NCBI GenBank assembly: GCA_023382535.1
Contig: JAHDWA010000050.1
Location: forward strand, 15,701 to 79,700
DNA: 64,000 nucleotides
Direction of reading: 5' to 3'
Source: Anaerolineae bacterium
Lineage (GTDB): Bacteria; Chloroflexota; Anaerolineae; 4572-78; J111
The notes beneath the pieces are model-generated. The model was given only the letters and a program-made list of their open reading frames with translations, had not been told where the DNA came from and ran no database searches. Numbering within the stretch: position 1 is the first letter of the stretch; the number at the start of each line of letters is the position of its first letter. A program made the position numbers and the translations under genes. This document shows, piece by piece, positions 35,850-47,073 of this stretch.

Positions 35850-36854
35850 CTAATCAGCCTGCGCTGCCTTAATACGTGGATCAAGGATGCCGTAGAGAAT
35901 TTCAATAAGAAAGTTTGCAATCAGCACCATGAGGGTGATAATCAAGGTGGTTGCTGAAATGAGCGGGTAATCCTGGCCTAACACGGCTGACAGAACAGTC
36001 GTACCAAGCCCCGGATAGCTAAAAATAATCTCCGCCACCAACGCCCCAAACACCATGGTGCCAATAGCCAGCGCCAAACCGGTTATTTGCGGTAACATGG
36101 CATTCCTGAACACATAACCCACAATCTTGCGGTCTTTGATGCCCATAAAACGGCTGAACTTTACATAGTCCGCATTCAATTCATAGATAGCCATAGAACG
36201 CATCCCAATCGCCTGGCCGCCGATGGTGACCAATACGATAGACCAGAATGGGAGTTGGTAATGGACGATCACCGACCAGATAAAACGCCAGCTCAAATTG
36301 GGAATCAGGTCAAAGCCGTACCCGCCCGAGGTGGGGAACCACTCTAATATGACCGCAAAAATAACCAGCAAAAAAATCGCCATACCAAATGGCGGCAAAC
36401 TGCTGGCAAAAATGCTGATTGGCAGAAGGATTTTATCAAAGCCCCCTCTCAGATAGGCCGCCAACGCGCCTAGGGCGTTGCCGATGATCCAGCCAACGAG
36501 AATGGCCGGGAACTGTAAAGCCACCGTCCAGATCAGGGAAGCTTTGAGAACGTCGGCCACCGTTCTGGGATATTGGCTGAACGAGAAACCAAAATCACCT
36601 TGCAGTACATTTTTGACGTAGATGAAGAATTGTTCAACGATGGGTTTGTCAGTGCCAAATAACTTCGTGTACTGCTCATAAATCGCCTGGACCCCGGTCG
36701 CATTGCTCATACCCTGGGCAAATCTGGCGACAATGGCGGCCACAGGATCGCCCGGCATTAAGCGGGGCAGGGTGAAATTCAATACAAAAGCCGCAACGAG
36801 GGTAATGCAAAACCACATGAGTTTATTGAGGAAATATTTTCGGTACCCTTTCAA
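35850..36854 (-). CDS. ABC permease, DppB-like, with a TTG start
   Basis: A 334-residue permease: first helix about 10-30, [10 protein letters not shown] motif, six helices and the EAA-like loop ([21 protein letters not shown], with [10 protein letters not shown]). The start is TTG at 36854, because AAGGAGG sits 6-7 nt upstream while the Met at 36914 lies outside any similarity. It is followed 14 bp later by the DppC gene. It lies downstream of the hairpin at 36943-36973. Confidence 0.87.
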   Translation of the reverse strand: MKGYRKYFLNKLMWFCITLVAAFVLNFTLPRLMPGDPVAAIVARFAQGMSNATGVQAIYEQYTKLFGTDKPIVEQFFIYVKNVLQGDFGFSFSQYPRTVADVLKASLIWTVALQFPAILVGWIIGNALGALAAYLRGGFDKILLPISIFASSLPPFGMAIFLLVIFAVILEWFPTSGGYGFDLIPNLSWRFIWSVIVHYQLPFWSIVLVTIGGQAIGMRSMAIYELNADYVKFSRFMGIKDRKIVGYVFRNAMLPQITGLALAIGTMVFGALVAEIIFSYPGLGTTVLSAVLGQDYPLISATTLIITLMVLIANFLIEILYGILDPRIKAAQAD

Positions 36855-36942
36855 AATACACCTCCTTGTGAGTGCAGCTAAGAGGGCGACATTTAGAAGG
36901 CAGAAAGAAAACACTATTTGTAATTATGAGCTTTAGCAGGTG

Positions 36943-36973
36943 ACAGTCATGCCCCAAACCGGGGCATGACTGT
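36943..36973 (-). promoter_or_regulatory. Intra-operon hairpin between binding-protein and permease genes
   Basis: acagtcatgcccc (36943-36955) pairs perfectly with ggggcatgactgt (36961-36973) around aaacc. It starts 24 bp after the binding-protein stop. No U-run follows on the minus strand, so partial read-through and protection of the upstream message are the likely effects. The position matches the hairpin at 16461-16504 in the other sugar operon. Confidence 0.75.
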
Positions 36974-36996
36974 TGTCGCTAACTTACAGGGTACCG

Positions 36997-38838
<1,842 letters not shown>

Positions 38839-38904
38839 TTTTTTCTCCTCGACAGAATTAAATATTTTTAGCGATTAAACAAACGTCACCAGGGTTTTGG
38901 TTAG

Positions 38905-38931
38905 TTATGGGGATGCAGCACCTCCTTTCAT
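38905..38931 (-). promoter_or_regulatory. Isolated perfect Shine-Dalgarno, or 8-codon leader, upstream of the operon
   Basis: On the minus strand aaaggaggtg (38919-38928) is a full anti-SD complement, about 80 nt before the binding-protein start (38838). It lies inside the micro-frame ATG AAA GGA GGT GCT GCA TCC CCA TAA. It may be a ribosome standby site, an mRNA stabiliser or a leader peptide; nothing selects between them. Confidence 0.45.
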
Positions 38932-38955
38932 TACAATAAATTTTAACCTCTCCAT

Positions 38956-39975
38956 TCATGCGGAACATCCGCAAGAACGCCGGATGACAATTTCAGTGGA
39001 TAGCAGGGTTACCAGATCTACCTCCTGATTTGCCAGCAATTTAAACAAGTATCGCGCCGCAGTTTTGCCCACACATTCTGTCGGCGCATTGATCGTCGTC
39101 AGGGGCGGGGTCAAGAAAGCCGATAATTCCAGATTATCAAAACCAACTACACTGATGTCATCAGGAATGCGTAATCCTTTTTCATAAAGCGCATTCATAA
39201 CCCCAATAGCAGAGTCATCGTTGCCGGTAAATACGGCATCAAAATCAGGGTGTTCATTTTTAAGGAATTTAGTCATTGCTTGATAAGCATCGTTTCGATT
39301 ATATTCCCCGGAGATAATCAAATTTGGGTTGTAGGCAATATCATGGGCTTCTAGCGACTCTTGGTAGCCCATCTCGCGCCGCTGTGAGTCTTCATTGTCG
39401 GCGGGACCGCGTACAAAAACAATTCTGCGGCGGTGATGAACTTCGATGAGGTGGTCAATCAGTTCTCTGGTTGCTCGCTTATTCCAAACCGCCACGCTGG
39501 GAATGTGTGAGCCTTCAGGGGCTGTTCGATAGATTAACACCAATGGAAAATCGGCCTGGTATAGTTTGAGAATCTCGCTGTCATTAAGGCTGCCAGGAAA
39601 AACAATCATGCCATCTGAATTATGAGGGCCTATGGGAGTTTGCGCGTCAACCTCATTCCCCGCACAGCGTGAGGCTACCAATAAATTGTATCCCTCTTGT
39701 TGCACGATTGACTCAATGCCGCTAATTAAGGGCGGAAAAAACGCACTGTCTATATCTGTTAGCAGCACCCCAATGGCACGGGCTTTTTGTGTGGCAAGCT
39801 GCCGGGCTGCGGCATGAGGAACATATTTCAGATTACTCATGACCTTCTGAATTCGCTGAGCGACTTCTGCAGAAACTGGCGCACTATTATTAAGGTAACG
39901 GCTAACTGTTGCGGGTGAGACACCCGCTTTTTGGGCCACATCACGAATTGTCAGAGAGGATGATTTTCGGCTCAT
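38956..39975 (-). CDS. LacI-family transcriptional repressor
   Basis: A 339-residue regulator. The helix-turn-helix and hinge are at residues 8-60 (TIRDVAQKAGVSPATVSRYL, and AARQLATQKARAIGVLL). The periplasmic-binding-protein-like sensor domain occupies 62-339 and contains VFTGNDDSAIGVMNAL and SVVGFDNLELSAFLTPPLTTI. The recognition helix SPATVSRY suits symmetric sites with a central CG, such as the two palindromes at 40286 and 40344, so it probably represses the divergent beta-mannosidase. Ligand expected to be a mono- or disaccharide. It is co-oriented with the transport operon and ends 117 bp before it. Confidence 0.9.
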   Translation of the reverse strand: MSRKSSSLTIRDVAQKAGVSPATVSRYLNNSAPVSAEVAQRIQKVMSNLKYVPHAAARQLATQKARAIGVLLTDIDSAFFPPLISGIESIVQQEGYNLLVASRCAGNEVDAQTPIGPHNSDGMIVFPGSLNDSEILKLYQADFPLVLIYRTAPEGSHIPSVAVWNKRATRELIDHLIEVHHRRRIVFVRGPADNEDSQRREMGYQESLEAHDIAYNPNLIISGEYNRNDAYQAMTKFLKNEHPDFDAVFTGNDDSAIGVMNALYEKGLRIPDDISVVGFDNLELSAFLTPPLTTINAPTECVGKTAARYLFKLLANQEVDLVTLLSTEIVIRRSCGCSA

Positions 39976-40033
39976 AGTTTGTCAGCAAGAGATGTAGTGC
40001 CAGCCGCGCCACAATTACCGGGGGACAAACAAA

Positions 40034-40086
40034 AAAATACAACCGCGACCGGCGAGCGAAACCTCGCCGGTTACTGGTTGTATTTT
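40034..40086 (-). terminator. Terminator-like hairpin in the lacI leader
   Basis: Outer arms aaaatacaacc (40034-40044) and ggttgtatttt (40076-40086), with inner arms accggcgag (40048-40056) and ctcgccggt (40063-40071). On the minus strand the stem is followed by seven U residues, a textbook intrinsic terminator, but it lies 59 nt upstream of the lacI start codon. Unless lacI has its own promoter after it, this would act as an attenuator of lacI. Confidence 0.75.
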
Positions 40087-40285
40087 GATACACTTCCAAG
40101 GTTTTGAGTTACTATCCCGCCATTGGGAAACTAAACACATTTTTAGCTGTGAGGGCCTCTTTGTCCCTTGAATAAGAATTACGAAACGTTAGTTTTGATC
40201 GGTGAAGCGATGATCAAATAAATATCCTCTCCTGGCTGGTGAAGGAACTACTTTTGTCTGCTCTTAATTTTGGAGGCAACTCTTG

Positions 40286-40301
40286 ATGAAATCGGTTTCA
40301 T
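40286..40301. promoter_or_regulatory. LacI-type operator O1
   Basis: ATGAAATCGGTTTCAT, one mismatch from a perfect 16-bp palindrome with central CG. Centre-to-centre distance to the second operator is 58 bp, allowing a short loop. It lies upstream of the candidate promoter at 40317-40345 and between lacI and the mannosidase gene. Confidence 0.8.
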
Positions 40302-40316
40302 AGTAACATGGATTTT

Positions 40317-40345
40317 TTGCAGAGTCAAAATCTGTGTGTCATAAT
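40317..40345 (+). promoter_or_regulatory. Candidate promoter of the beta-mannosidase gene
   Basis: TTGCAG (40317-40322), 17-bp spacer, CATAAT (40340-40345). The -10 box abuts the second operator, so repressor binding there would block RNA polymerase. The start codon is at 40389 with GGAGG about 6 nt before it. Confidence 0.6.
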
Positions 40346-40359
40346 GAAACCGGTTTCAT
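40344..40359. promoter_or_regulatory. LacI-type operator O2
   Basis: ATGAAACCGGTTTCAT is a perfect 16-bp palindrome covering the expected transcription start of the mannosidase gene. It shares 15 of 16 positions with O1. The simplest reading is repression by the LacI protein encoded at 38956-39975. Confidence 0.87.
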
Positions 40360-40388
40360 AATTTAAATATATTTCCAATGGAGGAAAC

Positions 40389-42959
40389 ATGTTGTTGCAA
40401 ACCCTGAGCGGACCCTGGCAGTTCAGGCAAACACAAACCGAAGCGTGGCTCCCGGCGCAGGTCCCCGGTGGCGTTCACACCGACCTGCTGGCGCTGGAGC
40501 GAATCCCCGACCCCTTTGTCGGCGACAACGAAAAGAAGGTGATGTGGGTAGCCGAGCAGGATTGGGAATACCGCAAAACCTTCACCGTTGATGCCGGCCT
40601 TCTGGCCGAGGAGAAAGTTTTTCTGGTCTGCGACGGCCTTGATACCCTGGCCGAAGTAAGGCTTAACGGCCAACTGTTGGGTAAAGCTGAAAACCTCTTT
40701 CGGCGGTACGAGTGGGAGATTAAAGCGCGCCTGCACCCCGGCGCAAACGAACTCCACCTTGTTTTCCCCTCAACCGTGCGCACCTGCGCCCAACGCCAAG
40801 CCGAGCGCCCGCTGATGAGCGTTGATCAAGCCCTCACCGGGGGGCCATACGCCCGCAAAGCTCCCTGCCATTTTGGTTGGGACTGGGGCCCCATGCTGCC
40901 CCCGGTGGGCATCTGGCGTGACATCCGGCTGGAAGGGCGCAGCGCCGCCCGGCTGGATGACGTTCACCTGCGCCAGTTCCATGCCGGCGGCAAAGTAACT
41001 GTGACCGCCGCTGTCACTACCGAAGTTTGGAGCGACGTCTCGCTCACCGTCGAATTGCGTCTCACCGCGCCGGATGGAGCCACTTTCACCGCCTCCGCCG
41101 TACTGGTGGATGGCGCCGGCACGCTGCAAGTTGACATCGCCAATCCGCAATTGTGGTGGCCCAACGGCTACCCTTCGCCGGCGCTCAGGACAGGCGGCCA
41201 GCAGCCGCTGTACGCAGTTGAGATTTCGCTGGCGGCAGGGGGTCAATTGTGCGACAGCCGCGCCTACAAACTCGGCCTGCGTACCATCAAACTGGTGCAG
41301 GAAGACGATCAGTGGGGCAAGAGCTTCACCTTTTTCGTCAACGGCAAACCTATCTTCGCCAAAGGCGCCAACTGGATTCCCGCCGATTCCTTCCTCACCC
41401 GCTTTCCCGATGAGTCGCTGGAGAAGCTCATCGCTGACGCGGCGGCAGCGCACCAGAATATGCTGCGGGTCTGGGGCGGCGGCCTGTATGAAGAAGATCG
41501 CTTTTACGACCTGTGCGACCGTTACGGCATCCTCATCTGGCAGGATTTCATTTTTGCCTGCGCCATCTACCCCCTCGACGAAGCCGATTTTGTGGAGAAT
41601 CTCCGCCAGGAAGTGATCGAGAACGTGCGCCGCTTGCGGCATCGGGCCAGCCTGGCCCTGTGGTGCGGCAACAACGAAATGGAACAGGGCTGGGAAGGAT
41701 GGGGCTGGAGCCGTCCCGATTACGAGGACGATCTGAGGGCACTGATAAAAAAGGCCCCCTTCCTCCAGGACATGTTGTGGGCTATGCGGCGCACCCCACT
41801 GGCCGACTGGCGCGAATTGCGTGACGCCTACCTTAAATTCTTCCACGCCACGCTGCCGGAGTGGGTGGCCCAACTCGACCCCGATACCGATTACTGGCCC
41901 AGTTCGCCTTCCAGCAACACCCCCTTTATCAATGTCAATGGGCAGGAAAGGGGCGACGCCCATTACTGGGAGGTGTGGCACGGGCGTAAACCATTCACCG
42001 CCTACCGCACTGTCTACCCTCGCTTTATGAGCGAGTTCGGCTTCCAGGCGCTGCCCACGCTCGACACGGTGAAATTCTACGCCGAAGAAGCGGACCGAAA
42101 CATGACCAGCTACATTATGGAACACCACCAACGCGGCAATCACGGCAACGGGCTGATTATCGCCCAGATGACCGAAACCTTCCGTATGCCTAAAGATTTT
42201 GCGGCGCTGGTTTACCTGAGCCTGGTTTTGCAAGCCGAAGGGATTCGTTACGGTGTGGAACACTGGCGGCGGCACATTGAGCGGATCAGCGGTATTTTGT
42301 ACTGGCAGCTCAACGACTGCTGGCCGGTGGCTTCGTGGGCCGGCATTGACTACTTTGGCCGCTGGAAGGCGCTGCACTACGCCGCCAAACGCTTTTTTAC
42401 CCCGGTGCTGCTCTCCATTTTAGACGAACCGCCCCAGATGGGGCTGTATGTCACCAACGACACCCACGCCGATTGGCAGGGCCTGCTCCGCTGGTCGCTG
42501 GAGACGCTCTCCGGCGAGGTGCTTGCTTCCGGCGAGGAAGCTGCGGTGGCGGGGGCGTACAGCGTGACCGCCGTCCGCAATCTCGACTTTGCCGTCCGCA
42601 TCTCGGACGACAACAAGCGCGAGATAGTGCTGGTGGCCGAACTATGGCAGGGTGAAACACGACTCGGCCTCACCGTGGCTGGCTTCATCCCGCCCAAACA
42701 CCTGTCGCTGGTTGATCCGGCCCTTACCGCCGAGGTGCAGCTTGACGGCGACCAACTTGTCATCACCGTGACGGCGCAATCGCTGGCCCACTTTGTGGAA
42801 CTTAAGCTGGCTGGCGTTGACGTGGTCTTCAGCGACAACTATTTCAGCCTCCCGGCGGGCCGGATCGCGCGCGTCACCTGCCCGCTGCCGGCTGGCTGGT
42901 CGCTGGCACAAGCTAAAGACGCGCTGCAACTTTACTCGCTTTACAATTCGTTTGCCTAA
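40389..42959 (+). CDS. GH2 beta-mannosidase
   Basis: An 856-residue cytoplasmic exo-enzyme that removes terminal beta-mannosyl residues from imported oligomannosides. A sugar-binding jelly roll (about 1-170) ends with HFGWDWGPMLPPVGIWRDI, a mannosidase hallmark. Ig-like domain about 190-295. The TIM barrel carries the acid/base Glu430 in LWCGNNEME and the nucleophile Glu549 in FMSEFGFQALP. Also seen are VWGGGLYEEDRFYDLCD and YWQLNDCWPVASWAGID. The C-terminal domains are complete. Length is typical. It has its own promoter with two LacI operators and is divergent from lacI. Its stop overlaps the response-regulator relic on the other strand. Confidence 0.94.
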   Translation: MLLQTLSGPWQFRQTQTEAWLPAQVPGGVHTDLLALERIPDPFVGDNEKKVMWVAEQDWEYRKTFTVDAGLLAEEKVFLVCDGLDTLAEVRLNGQLLGKAENLFRRYEWEIKARLHPGANELHLVFPSTVRTCAQRQAERPLMSVDQALTGGPYARKAPCHFGWDWGPMLPPVGIWRDIRLEGRSAARLDDVHLRQFHAGGKVTVTAAVTTEVWSDVSLTVELRLTAPDGATFTASAVLVDGAGTLQVDIANPQLWWPNGYPSPALRTGGQQPLYAVEISLAAGGQLCDSRAYKLGLRTIKLVQEDDQWGKSFTFFVNGKPIFAKGANWIPADSFLTRFPDESLEKLIADAAAAHQNMLRVWGGGLYEEDRFYDLCDRYGILIWQDFIFACAIYPLDEADFVENLRQEVIENVRRLRHRASLALWCGNNEMEQGWEGWGWSRPDYEDDLRALIKKAPFLQDMLWAMRRTPLADWRELRDAYLKFFHATLPEWVAQLDPDTDYWPSSPSSNTPFINVNGQERGDAHYWEVWHGRKPFTAYRTVYPRFMSEFGFQALPTLDTVKFYAEEADRNMTSYIMEHHQRGNHGNGLIIAQMTETFRMPKDFAALVYLSLVLQAEGIRYGVEHWRRHIERISGILYWQLNDCWPVASWAGIDYFGRWKALHYAAKRFFTPVLLSILDEPPQMGLYVTNDTHADWQGLLRWSLETLSGEVLASGEEAAVAGAYSVTAVRNLDFAVRISDDNKREIVLVAELWQGETRLGLTVAGFIPPKHLSLVDPALTAEVQLDGDQLVITVTAQSLAHFVELKLAGVDVVFSDNYFSLPAGRIARVTCPLPAGWSLAQAKDALQLYSLYNSFA

Positions 42960-43069
42960 AAGAGTCGTATAGCCCAAAACCCTGGTGATGGCAGGACCGG
43001 TAAGGCCCGCAAGGTCAGGCCCACATCGTCGGAGTTGTCTTCCACCCATAGCACAACTTTTTGGGTCAT
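42956..43069 (-). pseudogene. Truncated response-regulator (REC) gene
   Basis: ATG 43069 reads MTQKVVLWVEDNSDDVGLTL, which is the N-terminus of a small receiver protein of the kind encoded after histidine kinases, and then loses similarity after about 25 residues and stops at 42956. The phospho-acceptor Asp and the rest of the fold are missing. It lies 13 bp after the histidine kinase at 43083 and runs into the end of the mannosidase gene, so it was probably cut off by the junction that brought the mannoside locus here. Confidence 0.7.
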
Positions 43070-43082
43070 GTCCAGCACTCTT

Positions 43083-44960
43083 TTATAGCGAAAAATAGAA
43101 TATTGCTCCCTGCTCGACCGCCCCCTCGGCCCAGACCCGCCCGCCGTGGCGTCGAATGATCCGCTGGACCGTGGCCAGGCCGATGCCGGTTCCGGGGAAC
43201 TCGGCCGGGGTATGCAGGCGTTCGAACGCGCCGAAGAGCTTATTGGCATAGGCCATGTCAAACCCCGCTCCATCATCGCGCACAAAATAGGCCGGCTGGC
43301 CCTGGTACAAGACGGTCCCGAATTCAATCCGGGCTGAGGGATGTTTGGCTGTGAACTTCCAGGCGTTGCCCAACAGGTTTTCCAGGACCACCCGGATCAA
43401 CCCAATATCCGCCTGGGCCATGATACTCTCACCAATCAGAAATTCGACGGCCCGGTCCGGGTTTGCCTGGCGCAGGTCTGCTGCTATAGCCCGGGCCAGC
43501 TCGCTCAGGTTGACCGGCTCCGTCCGTATCTCGCTGCGGGTCAGGCGAGAGAGCGCCAGCATGTCGTCAATCAGGTGGCCCATGCGCTGGGCGGCTGCAC
43601 GCACCCGCCGCAAGTACTCCTGGCCTTCGGCACCCAATCGGTCGCCATAATCTTCCAGCAGCGCCTGGCTGAAGCCGTCAATGCCGCGCAGCGGAGTCCG
43701 CAAATCGTGGGAGACAGAGTAGGCGAAGGCGGCCAGTTCCTTATTGGAGGCTTCGAGCTGGGCCGTACGTTCAACAACCCGCTGCTCAAGCTCCGTGTTT
43801 AGTTTGTGAATCTCCGCTTCGGCCTGTTTGCGCTCGGTGATATCACTCATAATCGTCAGCATGCACAACTCATTGTTGAGTTGGATCATTTCGAGGGATA
43901 AGCTAACCTGGCGTACCTCGGCTGATTTACGCCGAATCTCCAGTTCAAAGTCACGCACAAAGCCCTGCTGCTGCAAGTAGGTAACGGCGTGCTGGCGGTC
44001 AGCGGGATTCATAAATATATTGAGGGCCAGTGAATTTTCGCCGACCACTTCGGCCCGGCTATAGCCAGAAATGTTCTGCCAACTGTCGTTGACCTCGATA
44101 ATCAGCCCATCGGCCAGCCGGCTAATAATAAGCGCATAAGGGCTGGCGCGAAAGGCTTTGGCAAAACGCTCTTCAGATTGGCGCAGCGTCTCTTCGGCTT
44201 GCCGGCGTTCGCTGATTTCTCGTTCCAGGTCCGCTTTGGAGGCCATGATAGCGTTCAAATTGGCCGCCATCCGGTTGAAGGCCTGGCCCAAGGCGCCGAT
44301 CTCATCAGCCCGCTGATCCGGCAGAGTAAAATCGAGGTTGCCGGAACCAATCATTTTCGTTCCGGCTTCAAGCTCAGAGAGGGCGTTCAAGGTCCGCCGG
44401 TAAATCAGCCAATAATTGGTTACAAAATAAGCGCCAAAAATGCCGATCAGGGCAAAAATGAGCGCCGTATTCGTTTGCTTCAACCGGTCGGCCTGATCTC
44501 GTAATTTCTGGGAGAGCCGCGCCGCCTCAAAACTCATCCCCTGGTTCTGCACCGCCATCCGGCTCCAGGGAACCTGGATCAAAGTTAGATCAACAGGGCC
44601 TTGAGGTTCCAGGGTTGAGACGACGCCGCTAAAAACCGCTCTTAAACGCTGTTGGTCGGCCTTGAGCGTAGCGACGATCGCTCCTTGTTCCGGGCTAGCC
44701 GACTCCAGCCGGGCCAGGTCATTTGAGAGCGCCGCGAACTTGGCTTCCCAGCGGGCCCGCTGCTGGCTCTCCTGGTAAAGCAGATATTCATTGGACAAAT
44801 AGCCCAGCTCGCTGATTTCCCGCTCAATATTATGGGCAGTCTCTTCCTGCTGGGCGAGCCGCTCCACCTGATGATTGGTGACAAGCAGGGACATCGCCAT
44901 CAGGATCAGGATGAATCCAAAAATGACCAGGGTGATGATAAACTGAGTTCTAATTTTCAT
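43083..44960 (-). CDS. Membrane histidine kinase with HAMP and PAS domains
   Basis: A 625-residue sensor. TM1 about 7-27, an extracytoplasmic helical domain about 30-165 (four-helix-bundle-like), TM2 about 167-187, HAMP about 190-240, PAS about 265-385. HisKA contains [16 protein letters not shown] (phospho-acceptor His about 410). The ATPase domain has [18 protein letters not shown] and GTGIGLATV. The final 230 residues are highly similar to those of the sensor at 47074. It lies 10 bp downstream of a binding-protein gene on the same strand, suggesting that this protein presents a ligand to the extracytoplasmic domain. The truncated receiver gene downstream was its likely partner. Confidence 0.9.
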   Translation of the reverse strand: MKIRTQFIITLVIFGFILILMAMSLLVTNHQVERLAQQEETAHNIEREISELGYLSNEYLLYQESQQRARWEAKFAALSNDLARLESASPEQGAIVATLKADQQRLRAVFSGVVSTLEPQGPVDLTLIQVPWSRMAVQNQGMSFEAARLSQKLRDQADRLKQTNTALIFALIGIFGAYFVTNYWLIYRRTLNALSELEAGTKMIGSGNLDFTLPDQRADEIGALGQAFNRMAANLNAIMASKADLEREISERRQAEETLRQSEERFAKAFRASPYALIISRLADGLIIEVNDSWQNISGYSRAEVVGENSLALNIFMNPADRQHAVTYLQQQGFVRDFELEIRRKSAEVRQVSLSLEMIQLNNELCMLTIMSDITERKQAEAEIHKLNTELEQRVVERTAQLEASNKELAAFAYSVSHDLRTPLRGIDGFSQALLEDYGDRLGAEGQEYLRRVRAAAQRMGHLIDDMLALSRLTRSEIRTEPVNLSELARAIAADLRQANPDRAVEFLIGESIMAQADIGLIRVVLENLLGNAWKFTAKHPSARIEFGTVLYQGQPAYFVRDDGAGFDMAYANKLFGAFERLHTPAEFPGTGIGLATVQRIIRRHGGRVWAEGAVEQGAIFYFSL

Positions 44961-44970
44961 ACGTCTCGGG

Positions 44971-45975
44971 TTAGGGCATGATATTTACCGCTTCAGACTT
45001 GACCGCCTTGAGACCGTCCAGATAAACGTAATCTATGAAATCCGGGGGCTGTTTTTCACGAGTGAGCTGGTTATCAATCATCCACCGCGCTTCGTCTCGC
45101 ATGGCCAGGATGAGCGATTGGTCCAGCAAGAGCGAGAACTGGTGCTTAGGCCAGATGCTGGCGATATAGGCATCCTCATAGTTCAGCCGTTTTTGGACAA
45201 TAGCCTGGGCCTGATCAGGATGACGAACAAGATAGTCTTCTGCCTCTGCCAGGGATTTCAGAAAACGTTCAACGGCAGCGGGATGCAGGGTTAGCCAGTC
45301 CTTCCTACAGGCCAGCAGGCCGTACACGGGCTGGCTGTTTTGCGCCGGCCAAACGACGACCCTATTCCCTTCCTGCTCAAGGATCTGCTGGATATAAGGC
45401 TGCCAGGCGATGAGAGCATCAACCTCACCGGTGGCTATGGCCCTTACAAAGTGTCCGGGTTTGATATCGACAACCTCTACATCTTCTACCTTAATCCTAT
45501 TTAGCCGGAGAAATCGGCCCAGATAGAATTCGTTAATCGTCTGCAGCGTAACGCCAATTCTCTTGTCTTTTAGGTCCATAACGACTTCAATTCCCCGGTC
45601 CTTCCGGCCAATAAGATAATCATTCTCGAACTTATCGCTGCTGGCGATGATCGTGATTTGTTCTTTTTGGAAAGCCGCTCTGACTACCGGAAACTCAGCC
45701 GCCGCGGCCAGTTCCACTTCGCCCTGCAACAGCCCATTTATCGAACTCACCCCTGAATCATAGTTCTTAACCGTAATATTCAGACCATTCTCCGCGAATA
45801 AGCCCAGCTCGTCGGCCACGTAAATCAAGGCATTCTGCTCAAGGGGCGGCATCCCGACCGTCAGGGTCTCTACTTTTATTGAATAGCTCTCCTGGGGGCA
45901 AAATGATAAACCCAAAATAACCACCAGGAGAGCAACCGGAATAAGTGCCAGCGACAAAGTAAAATGTTGTTTCAT
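44971..45975 (-). CDS. NMT1/SsuA-type substrate-binding protein without transporter genes
   Basis: A 334-residue exported protein. A hydrophobic N-terminus (about 7-26, [14 protein letters not shown]) may be a signal peptide or anchor; the Cys at the end suggests a weak lipobox. The mature fold starts [20 protein letters not shown] and has [24 protein letters not shown] and [13 protein letters not shown], typical of nitrate/sulfonate/thiamin-precursor binding proteins. Neither permease nor ATPase is nearby. It is about half identical to its neighbour at 45987. Together with the flanking kinases it is better read as a ligand-sensing component (inference). AGGAGG is present before ATG. Confidence 0.82.
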   Translation of the reverse strand: MKQHFTLSLALIPVALLVVILGLSFCPQESYSIKVETLTVGMPPLEQNALIYVADELGLFAENGLNITVKNYDSGVSSINGLLQGEVELAAAAEFPVVRAAFQKEQITIIASSDKFENDYLIGRKDRGIEVVMDLKDKRIGVTLQTINEFYLGRFLRLNRIKVEDVEVVDIKPGHFVRAIATGEVDALIAWQPYIQQILEQEGNRVVVWPAQNSQPVYGLLACRKDWLTLHPAAVERFLKSLAEAEDYLVRHPDQAQAIVQKRLNYEDAYIASIWPKHQFSLLLDQSLILAMRDEARWMIDNQLTREKQPPDFIDYVYLDGLKAVKSEAVNIMP

Positions 45976-45986
45976 GCCCTCCTCGC

Positions 45987-47015
45987 TTACTGAATGACGT
46001 TCATCGCCTCGGGCCTGACCGCCTTAACACCGTCCAGATACAGATAGTCCAGAAAATTGGGGGTCTGTTCGGCCTCGGTCAAGTTGTTGTTGATCAGCCA
46101 ACGCGCTTCATCCTCCATCGCCAGAACGAGGGTCTGGTCGAGCGTCAGCGAAAACTGGTGTTCAGGCCAAATGGTCGCCATATAGGGGTCATCATAGTTC
46201 AACTGTTTTTGCAGCATCGCTTTAGTTTCAGCGGGGTTGTTGATGGCATACGCTTCCGCCTGGGCCAGCGCCTTGAGGAATCGCTCCACCAGCTCTGGAT
46301 GAGCAGTTACCCAGGCCTCGGTGCTGCTGACAGTGCAAAAAGTAGCTTGCTCGTTTTGGACCGGCCACTTGACGAGGCCATTCCCCAGCCGCGCTTCGAT
46401 GGCCTTGGCATTGGGCTGCCAGGCGATTACGGCATCAACCTCTCCGTTGACCAAAGCTTCCACTAACTGGGGCGGACTGACGTCTACCAGCGTGACTTGT
46501 TTTATATGCATGCCCTGCAAATCCAGAAACCGGCCGAGATAGAATTCTGCCGCCGTCTTCAAGGGCAAGCCAACCTTTTTCCCCGCCAGGCCGGTTACAG
46601 CTTCAATCCCCCGGTCTTTCCGGGCCAGCAGATAGTTATGCCTGAACTTGTCAATACTGCTCAGGGTGCGAACCTGTTCCCTGGCCAACGCTTGGCCGAC
46701 AATAACAAACTCTGATGAGGTCGCTAGATCCACTTCACCGCTTAACAGGCCGTTGACGGCGGTTAACCCTGAAGAATAATCTTTGATGGTCACATTAAGC
46801 CCGTTCGCGGCGAAGTAGTTCTGACTCGCGGCGATGTAGATGAGCGAGTTCACCGCCGTAGACTCCATGCCCACACTGACTGTATCGAGCTTCCCGGTGG
46901 AGTTTCTTTCAGATTTTGGGCCAAACGCGAACCCTAACCCAATGGCTACAACTCCTATAAGAACAAGCACGACCGGTATAAATCGTTTTGGTAGCTTGTA
47001 TTGATTCTGTTTCAT
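45987..47015 (-). CDS. NMT1/SsuA-type substrate-binding protein, paralogue
   Basis: A 342-residue paralogue of the preceding protein with the same motifs (VSVGMESTAVNSLIYIAA, GEVDLATSSEFVIV, GEVDAVIAWQPN). One uncleaved-looking N-terminal helix (about 12-32, FIPVVLVLIGVVAIGLGFAF) is present, so it may be membrane-anchored with the binding domain outside. ATG 47015 has AGGAGG 10 nt upstream; longer frames overlap the kinase gene without similarity. The stop lies 11 bp before the start of the paralogue, so the two are co-translated. They probably bind related ligands. Confidence 0.82.
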   Translation of the reverse strand: MKQNQYKLPKRFIPVVLVLIGVVAIGLGFAFGPKSERNSTGKLDTVSVGMESTAVNSLIYIAASQNYFAANGLNVTIKDYSSGLTAVNGLLSGEVDLATSSEFVIVGQALAREQVRTLSSIDKFRHNYLLARKDRGIEAVTGLAGKKVGLPLKTAAEFYLGRFLDLQGMHIKQVTLVDVSPPQLVEALVNGEVDAVIAWQPNAKAIEARLGNGLVKWPVQNEQATFCTVSSTEAWVTAHPELVERFLKALAQAEAYAINNPAETKAMLQKQLNYDDPYMATIWPEHQFSLTLDQTLVLAMEDEARWLINNNLTEAEQTPNFLDYLYLDGVKAVRPEAMNVIQ

Positions 47016-47073
47016 ACTTTTAATACCTCCTCGCGTTTCATTGCCTGCACTCACTTTTTGAGGCTTTACTCTC

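Noticed and set aside
38905..38931. 8-codon frame as a protein gene
   Set aside because: Too short to support; recorded as a regulatory element instead.
40389..42377. Long minus-strand frame inside the mannosidase gene
   Set aside because: Antisense of a well-conserved GH2 gene with both catalytic Glu residues.
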